Assembly (NCBI RefSeq): GCF_000003605.2
Contig: NW_003120421.1
Coordinates: 482,632 to 509,830, forward strand
Source of the DNA: Saccoglossus kowalevskii
Lineage: Eukaryota; Hemichordata; Enteropneusta; Harrimaniidae
DNA: 27,199 nucleotides
Direction of reading: 5' to 3'
In this document: positions 13,201 to 22,200 of the stretch, piece by piece
How positions within the stretch are numbered: the stretch's first letter is position 1
Layout: each line of letters begins with the position of its first letter
Notes under the pieces: generated by a model
The model's database searches: none
The model's input: the letters and a program-made list of their open reading frames with translations, nothing else
What the model was told of the DNA's origin: nothing
Program-made: the position numbers and the translations under genes

Positions 13201-16200
13201 GACATAATATCAGTTATGCGTAGATTATTGAAAATTCCTGACAAGAGAATTATTCATGTTAGAAGTTGTAGATATTACCATCAACTCATCAAACCAACTT
13301 AATATAAGCTCGATTAATTTACTGATAAAAAAAAAGCGCTGAATCAAAATAAAAAAGTAACATTTATAATCCATGAATTGCCAAAAAACAAAATATGTAT
13401 TTCCCAACACCAGAGGGCAGTAAAGATAAGATTTGCAAGGAGTGCTGATCTACAAGCTACTGGTATAGTGAGTATTAGACAAATTAGCACAGGAAATATA
13501 GTATGTTATCAAGACCTGAAGTAGGTGAAGTTTTTCTTCTTGTTCTGACAGGCACTTGAGGTGGTGGGGGAACAGCTGTGAAAATATACAAGATATTTAA
13601 CAAGAAAGAAACTTATCCACGGGGGCGGAGCTACGTCACGGACGTTCTACGTTGCTAAGACGCGCACCACTGTACCACGTATTTCTATGGGCTTTGTGCG
13701 TGCTGCTGTGGAATGCCGGTGGAGCCGGTGAAAACTCGAGAAAACAACACAAACTCAACTTTGAAGTAATCCTGAACAACCAAATTCATATATGTTACAC
13801 ACGTAGGGCTAATCTTGTTACACTGTTCAGGGGACTCTCAACAACCATCGCAAAGTACCATTTTCTGCGAGTTTTTGGTCTTTGTTTTCACCAGGCGGTA
13901 GAAAATGCTCGGATGTCCGCCCCCGAGGATACCAGAGACAAAAGAGAAACAGGATATGAAGAATTTAAAATTCAGTAAGATATAATTATTGTGAAGATAC
14001 TGCAAAGTAGGACAAGAGTATCAGCCAATTGAAACTGTTGTTCAATGTAAGGAACCAATCAGAAACAGTCTTACAGTTGAATGGAAATTTTGGAAAGGAA
14101 AGTGTTTTAGGTTATTCATGTAATGAAAATCTCTTGCATACAGAGTCCTCAACACAAAAACAAAGAATATGATCCAATTGTATTCACGGTTGGCTAAATA
14201 TTATCCCAAAGTTTGGTTGTGAATTTTTGGTATTTTTCCCTGTTTCTCAAAAGGCTGCCCATATAGTGAATATCTAACAGGAGATTAATTGCATTTATTC
14301 GATTATCACATGTATGCCAGGTGTTTAATTAATAGTTTAATGGAACCATGTTTTGTCTGAATGCATACTTTGAAGTAATTTCCAGTAATAGCCTTATTAT
14401 TATACATCTTTCCGATTCAGTAATAATACGGTAATATGTAATATGGTGAAAATTATAAGTTCCTGCTATGAGTTTTGTTTTAAAAGTCCACTACCTTTAT
14501 TTATAGTTCCAGCGAAAACACCACAAGTTAACTTAGAATACCAGAGGAAATATGAAAACTGATTTGTAACAAACTTTGAGAATTTTGAAGAAATCCAAAT
14601 ACTGCCAAAAAGTAAAATTTCACCAATTTATCTAAATTTAATGCAAAATGATAAAGGGAACAAACTGAAGAATGCAAGCTGTCTGCAAGTACCAGGATGT
14701 GAGAAAGTACCAGGATGTAAGAAAGTATCTGGATGTTTTACCTTCATGAGGTCAATGATCACATGACCAAACAAATCATAGAATAATGATGACTACATGT
14801 CTGTGACATCACTGTACAGTGGTTTACGTGAGAAAACACATTTTTCAGTAGCATACCTGGAGCAATAGGACCTGGAGGACTTGACAGTGGCAGCATAACA
14901 TTGGATTTACTTTGTGTTGCTGGGAACCCATTATGTGTACCAGCTCCAGTCGGAGAAAATGGTTCCATTTCGAATAATTGATCCCCTATTGGGTTAGGAG
15001 CTTCATTTTGCTGAGCCTGTAAAATAAACAGATTTTCAACTAGACTCCAGTTTTGTTGTGTCAATTGTGATGATAGACAGTTGCAAGTGTTTCCACTAAA
15101 TAACTTTTTCTTCAAGAACGTCACACGTTAATTATCAATTTTGTCAGGCGTCTCATAGTACACAAGTTCGGTACTAGTATCATGTATTGTATACAATGTT
15201 TGCTTAACCTTTTCACCACCAGTCCCCTCTTTTCATCACAAATACCGTAGTTCTGTTTATAGTCTGCACTTTCCTTCAAAAGATTGGGACAAAACATTTT
15301 GAATAAAAACTGAAAATTTACTCAAATTTTGTCTGTTGGCTCCAAAATTAAAGTTCATTACATCAAATGTAAGAAAAAAAGTGCAGAAAAATTTGGGCGA
15401 GAAAGTATGAAAGCGCTACAATCATCGTGCAGCGAGCAAACAAGCAGCGAGCAAACAAACAATGTATTTTACATGCATTGTTTTTGAATGAAAATCTACA
15501 ACACCTTAATGCTCAGAATATCTTTTGAGCATTAAAGTGCCTGTGAAATGCCTGCTATTTTCACGCCTAAAATTATCAATTGGTACATAAATATTGTTAA
15601 TTTTTATGTTTCTAAGCATGAATTATTTTTTTTTAAGTGAAAAAATGTGTTTTAAACTCTTTATTTTTGTGTATTTTAAAACGAGGCTCCTCATTAGCTT
15701 CTCATTTGTATACATAAATTCCCCTTGTGACATCAGAAGGGGAAGTCGCATGGCAGCTTGCATTGCCGATACGTGTAAATAAGGCAAATTTCTTGTGCAG
15801 TTTTCTCGTCTTTGACTATATTGTCACTTATGTACTTGNNNNNNNNNNNNNNNNNNNNNNNNNNNNNNNNNNNNNNNNNNNNNNNNNNNNNNNNNNNNNN
15901 NNNNNNNNNNNNNNNNNNNNNNNNNNNNNNNNNNNNNNNNNNNNNNNNNNNNNNNNNNNNNNNNNNNNNNNNNNNNNNNNNNNNNNNNNNNNNNNNNNNN
16001 NNNNNNNNNNNNNNNNNNNNNNNNNNNNNNNNNNNNNNNNNNNNNNNNNNNNNNNNNNNNNNNNNNNNNNNNNNNNNNNNNNNNNNNNNNNNNNNNNNNN
16101 NNNNNNNNNNNNNNNNNNNNNNNNNNNNNNNNNNNNNNNNNNNNNNNNNNNNNNNNNNNNNNNNNNNNNNNNNNNNNNNNNNNNNNNNNNNNNNNNNNNN

Positions 16201-19200
16201 NNNNNNNNNNNNNNNNNNNNNNNNNNNNNNNNNNNNNNNNNNNNNNNNNNNNNNNNNNNNNNNNNNNNNNNNNNNNNNNNNNNNNNNNNNNNNNNNNNNN
16301 NNNNNNNNNNNNNNNNNNNNNNNNNNNNNNNNNNNNNNNNAACTTTATTTGGTGAAATACATTGACCAAGCCCGGATTCTATTTCATAAATTATTACGCA
16401 GATCAAGCTGCAAGCATGGAGGTAAAAAAGAACAGAGGTGTGAATTCGACATTCAACACCAATCACCAAACAATTCAGAAACTTTTAGCCTTCGAAAATG
16501 AAAACAGTTAGCAGTGTGTAAGGGCTGTGTAATTTCCTGTTTGTCCGACGCTTCGTTTTCGTGTCACTGTCAAAATTATTGCTACCTTTTACTTAACAGG
16601 AACTAAATGGTCTCTATAAAACGATAACCAGGATCGCAAAAAAAGTCAACTGATTTGAAACACTTGCCGGACGTCTCTCTCTCTTCTGAAATCCGCCTCG
16701 GTGATCATGGGCTGGTCCGGAATCTATTTCTTTCAAAAGTGTTGCGCAAGGTTTACGTTGTCGGCGTTTCTCTTTAAACCTAGTTTGTTTGTTTTTTATG
16801 AACAAGGACAGTTTTTCCCAAAAAAATGAATCACTGCAACTGCCCACAACACAACATCTAAAAACTCTCTCTCAAAAAAAAAAAAAAATAGACAAAAAAA
16901 AAGAAAAAACGCCGACCGAAAAATGTATATCGTTTAAAAGTATACTGAACGACCAGTGTTATTACGGCTCAGGGGTATGACTTCCCCTCACATTTTGTCA
17001 TTTGGTGGCGCACTTTCGGCGAGAGTCGGAAATCCGGAAACAGTGGGCGTGGCTACAACACGAGAAATATCCCAAATTTACCTGGATACGAGTAATCATT
17101 TTCAGCAAAAAAATCAATAACTACCCTTTTCAGTGGGACACAGATCTAAAATGGGAAACGTGAGGGTGGGCATTGCACAGGCACTTTAAGGTGTTGTAGA
17201 TTTTCATTCAAAAACAATGCATGTATGAGCTTGCTGAGGTAATTAAGAAAGTCAAGTGCAAAAGTGGCTTAATGGTAGCCACAGTATTATAAAATATATA
17301 TCCATACATGCTTTGACATGCAGGTATAAAAGGTTTGTTTTCATGATTTATTTGTTAGAGAAATGTCAAATTTTTGTTGCGGCATTTTCACTCAAAAGCA
17401 AATTTTTTTATACATTCCCGCATTGTTTTTGTTAACAGAATGGCAAATATTTGTGGCCTTTTCACTGATAAGTAAATTCGACAGACAATTTGAATATTCT
17501 ACACACTCCCACATGTGCAGACAAAATGTATTTTTGCTTGTTGTTACTGAATTCATTTCCGGGGAGTTAGTATAAGCAGGTCAAAGTTCATGCTACCTTA
17601 CCTGTTCTTTGAGTGTGATGGGTGCAGCCTTAGAAGACGGCTTAGAATCAGAAGGGGAGTCACTAGATTTCTGCATGAGGCAACGTAAATGAACAAGGGA
17701 AGGGGATGTAGAAAAAATAAATAACAAAATTAAAGACACGAGTGGCACAGAAACGAAGTGAAAAGAAATAGAAAATAGATATTGAATTGAACATTTACAA
17801 TATCATATTTGCTCTATTACAATTGCATTTTCAATAGAATTGCATGATGTATAATATACTAAATCACACACCTGTCATTTTCATATTTTTGTGTATGTGC
17901 TACTAATAGAGTAAATACAGTCATTGTTAGCCTAGAATTCATGTGCCTTCATAGCTGTGCAAAATCTTTCATACAATGCCTAGCAACAATGATCAATGAA
18001 CGCAATCACTGCCAGCTATTGGTAGATTGAAAAATGACAATCTTTTTATGCCATAAGTTTTTTTTATATACTGGTGTGTGCCGATAGAATCTATTTACAA
18101 TTCTCTTCGTACACAAGAGTACAGGCATAAATTTAGCCAGAAAAAAGTTCTCCAGATCACTGCTGAATTGTTTTCACTAAATTTAACCCCCAAAAATAAA
18201 TTTGACCAAAACTTTGACCTAAACATTTTTTTTTTCATCCACCAGTACTAATTTACAGTTGTGGACACATCACAACCAGACTGAACAAGGAAAGGTCTGC
18301 CCTCAGTAGGCTTTCTCCATCGTAAAGTCCAAGCAGTACAGTCTGAGGACAAAACTGAGGCTCAATGGAAGCATTGAGAAGTCAGTACTCCTGTATTACT
18401 GTGAATGTTGGAGTGGTAAAAAAGACATGAACAAAATCAACACCTTCCACAATAGATGTCTTTGTATGATCAGTTGCATCTACTGGCCTCATACATATCT
18501 AATGAGGAATTACACTGGAAGACAAACTCCCAGAGCATGTCACTTGAGATTAAAGCTTGCAGACTGAGATGGTTGGGACATGTACGGTACTCAGAATGGC
18601 AGGTGACAGAAAAACCAACGGTTGCCCTTAGATGGACACCACCAGGAAAGAGAAACCATGGAAACCAAAGACAACCTGGCATAGGACTGTCATAACTCAA
18701 CTGATGATGATGAGATGGGTCACCCATAGGGTGAAGCGCAGTCCCAAGGACAGAATACAGTGGCAAGGTTTTATTGCAACTTTATGTCCCATTGGGATGC
18801 AGAGTATAGAAGTGAAGTGAAATTACAGTAATGCATATTAAACCCAATAAAGAGAATTAAATGGACAATATGGGGCCTACACATCAATAACAAAATAAAC
18901 AGCTTTTTCCTTTAGGATGTTCTTCTTCCGTTAAGCATTGACCGCTGATACCAGTTTATATCAAGTGAATAAATTTGCATTTCTGATAACAGGGTCCATA
19001 GCACCAAGAGCCAAATTATTTCCAAGACTTTTCCAGACCTTTTCCCAAACATTCTTGCATTTTTCCAAGACATTTTGACACTTAATTCAGGCCAACATCA
19101 TCACCAAAGCTCCTCAAAGTTCGGAGGATATGATAATTCCCTGGGGAAAATGAGCCTTTCTAAAACGAATTAATAACTATGAAGTAATTTAAAGACTTTT

Positions 19201-22200
19201 CAAAGATTTTTTTTATTTTTCCTGTAATTTAAAGAACACTCAGAGACTTTCCACACCTCAAAAAATGCAAAGACTTTCAAAGAATTTTCCTAACGCTATG
19301 AGCCCTGGATAATTGTGAGAAAAGTCTTGCAGAACTATGGAATCACACATACTCTAAAGCTAATTGATTGTCAGTACTCATCAAGGCAGTAAGGCCATGG
19401 TAACTTACTTGTAAAGCGACTGTAGGTTGCACCTTGGCAGCATGTTTCTCAGGAATTGGTAAGTTTGACTTTTCTCCTGTCAGCAATTCCATTTCCGCAA
19501 CTCTTTTACGAAGTGTAACATTCTCTGCCTCAACTTCTTGCAACTACACAGGAAAGTAAAGCAACATAGTGATGTAAGGAAAGAGTCTGGTGAATCAGTT
19601 CACTCTGAATGAACCCATCCATCCAGATGAACCAGGATTTGTAGTCTGGCCTCAGATTTATCCAGATTTGAAGATTACACATGAAGTTAAGCCGAGTTGT
19701 GTCATGTGCAAATCTTAAACCTACTACAACATTTTGCCAATATTTAATTAATTTTAAATAAATTTTCTAAAAAATTTTGGATCAAATGGACATGGGTTAC
19801 GAGGCTTTGTCAAAATTTTGGAAAATATATGATTGAAAATTATCAAATAAATATGGTTTTAATTTCTGAAAGGTCACAACAGTTGGTACTTAGAGGATTA
19901 ATCAATTAACCAATTTTACTCACTATAATGTTATTTTATTTTTTTATTACAGTTCTATAGATATACTATGCCATACATAGACATTTGAGTTGCAGTAACC
20001 TTTCACCTGTCGAGAAAATAAGGAAGTTTGTTGTGAGATTAGAAAGGGGGGAGGGGGGTCCCTCATACCTGACTATCATTACTCCATCAATTCTATAAAG
20101 CTTTCTACACTACAGTACTGTTAATACAGACACAATCAATTAATATTATTATTTAGAAGAGATCAATAATATATAATATGGCTATCATTGTAGGAACCAC
20201 ATTCAGATAGAAAACTGACTTGAACAGCACCCTCTAGTGTCAGCCTAGGTTTTTACCTTCTTTTGCAGCATTATAAATTGTTTCTTCATTTCCATATCTC
20301 TGCCTGATGTATCTAAGAACTGTCTATAGGCAAGGTCAAATGCCTGTCCCACTGTATAAGTGATCTCTTCTGCCTGTTAGACAAACACAGATAAATTTAT
20401 AGAAAAAAATAATTCCCCTTCTCTCGTGCCACATTTTTTGTGGTAAAAATGTTCATACATCATTTTGTCAACCCTTTCAACCTTAGGCATAGCCACAAAA
20501 TAGTTCTGTTCAATGTCTGCACTTTTCATTTTTGTGAAATGTTGCGAAAATTTCAAAATTTTTGATCAAAAACTAGAAGCAGTGTCAAAGTTTGTCTGTT
20601 TGGTCCAAAATTTGTATTTAATTCAGTGAAAAGTTACTCAAATTTAAGTGAGAACTTTTTTTTGAGCTACAAATTTTGATTAGAATTTTCAAAAAATTAA
20701 GTGAACATTTGTTTTTTGTAAAGATTCCACAAACATTGTTGACTTGTCAGCATTTACAATATTCATTTCTATGACAATTTTGTCAAAACTGGAATGATGT
20801 TAAATTTTGTCTGGCTTGGATAATTTATGCACAAATTTAACATGTACGATGAATTGACCTTAAAAACGAAACACATTCATCACAGTCACTTCTGATCAGT
20901 GTTCAGTTGAGACAGATTCCACTGTACATTAATTTATCTACTCTGTGCCTACACGATTACTTACGCATTTATCACTGTCGAACACGTAACATATATGCTG
21001 ATTATTACTTTCTTTTGCAATAAAAGCACATATTTTCTTATCAGTCTTGTCGTCTGCACAGTATGATATACGATGTAATGGATAGCTGTGGAGCTTCTCC
21101 TGAAATTAAAACATAGTTAAACTATTTAAACCTTGCCAAATACTTCTAAGAATGCTATCATCTTTGCTGCCAGACATTGAAGCAACATTATGCACCTACA
21201 TACCAAGTATCAAAGCAATTAAGTTGCTAGTTTTTCAAGAAAAACTTTTTCACCAAAAATTACAAAATTTGGTGATATCAGCATGAAAAAAATAACTTAA
21301 CACAGGTCCACCCAAGGTACCTACATACCAAGTATCAAATCTATTGAGCTGGTAGTTTTCAAGAAGTTGAAAATAACATTTTTTACAAAAAATGACAACA
21401 ATATTCGGCAAAAATAGAGAATTGAAGATACTGTCATGGAAGGAACAAATGTGACGCAGGTGCACATAAGGTACCTACATACCAAGTATCAAAGCAATTG
21501 AGCTGGTAGTTTTCGAGAAGAAAACAAAAAAAATTTTTTTTACCATAAATGAAAATAATTATCTGAAAAATGACAACATTATTCAGCAAAAATAGAGAAT
21601 TAAAGACATCGACACGAAATGAACAAATCTGACAGAGGTCCACTAAAAGTATCAATATACCAAGTATCAAAGCACTTGAGCTAGTAGTTTTCGAGAAGAG
21701 TGGATGCTGTCATTTTGACTTCTGAGTTTTCCTTTCATGGTTGCCAAGCTGTAATAAAAATATGTTCTTACCTTTGATTTTGGGTCTTGTAGCGTGAGCC
21801 CTTCGCGGGATATTGTCAGTTCAGTTTTACGTGGTTTGGATCCTTCAGCTTTCTTGATATGACGTGAAAACTGACGAGAAAAAAGAATTTATAATGAAAC
21901 AACCGCTGTAATCAGCGGTTATTGCAAACAAACTGACAAGCTTACATGATTGAAGAGTGTGCATTCAATCAGCTTATACATACAAAGTAGCAATATGCCT
22001 AGTAACTAGATTAATGATAAATTGTATTTACTACATGACAATGGCAAATATCATACACAGTTGTTAGGTTAAGTGTGAAATATCATATCAAAAATCTTGA
22101 GTCTGCATAAAAATTTAAAAGCATAATATTTTGCCGATCATTGAAAACTAAAACTGTAACTACGTGACATTCGTATGCTGTGTTATCAGTATGTGATTTG

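Larger units (their letters stand above)
15471..17224. mobile_element. TTAA element in perfect 35-nt inverted repeat (contains gap)
   Basis: Positions 15471-15505 are the exact reverse complement of 17190-17224. Just inside lie TTAA sites and inner inverted ends AGTGCCTGTGAAATGCC (15536-15552) and the complement of AGTGCCTGTGCAATGCC (17169-17185), 16 of 17 matching. TTAA duplication is typical of piggyBac and Kolobok superfamilies (family knowledge). About 500 bases of interior are unknown. The visible right interior (16340-17160) is less AT-rich than its surroundings and has only short frames, for example 16847-16614 minus with a basic RRQRKP run, with no recognised transposase. Confidence 0.8.

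Noticed and set aside
13652-13978. 108-codon plus-strand frame with a signal-peptide-like start
   Set aside because: It begins at TTG without ATG, lies antisense in a GULP intron, and shows no recognised domain; kept only as a composition anomaly.
14759-15124. 121-codon continuous minus-strand frame as a separate gene
   Set aside because: Its middle is the GULP exon at 14857-15016; the rest is intron read-through.
15727-16501. Open frames of 180-230 codons on both strands
   Set aside because: They consist almost entirely of unknown residues crossing the N gap.
21250-21670. Minus-strand frames sharing an FDTWYVGTL motif, also at 23441-23632
   Set aside because: They are readings of the ~157-bp tandem units. 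Unit spacing varies and is not consistently a multiple of three, and the frames break between units, so the shared peptide reflects DNA repetition.
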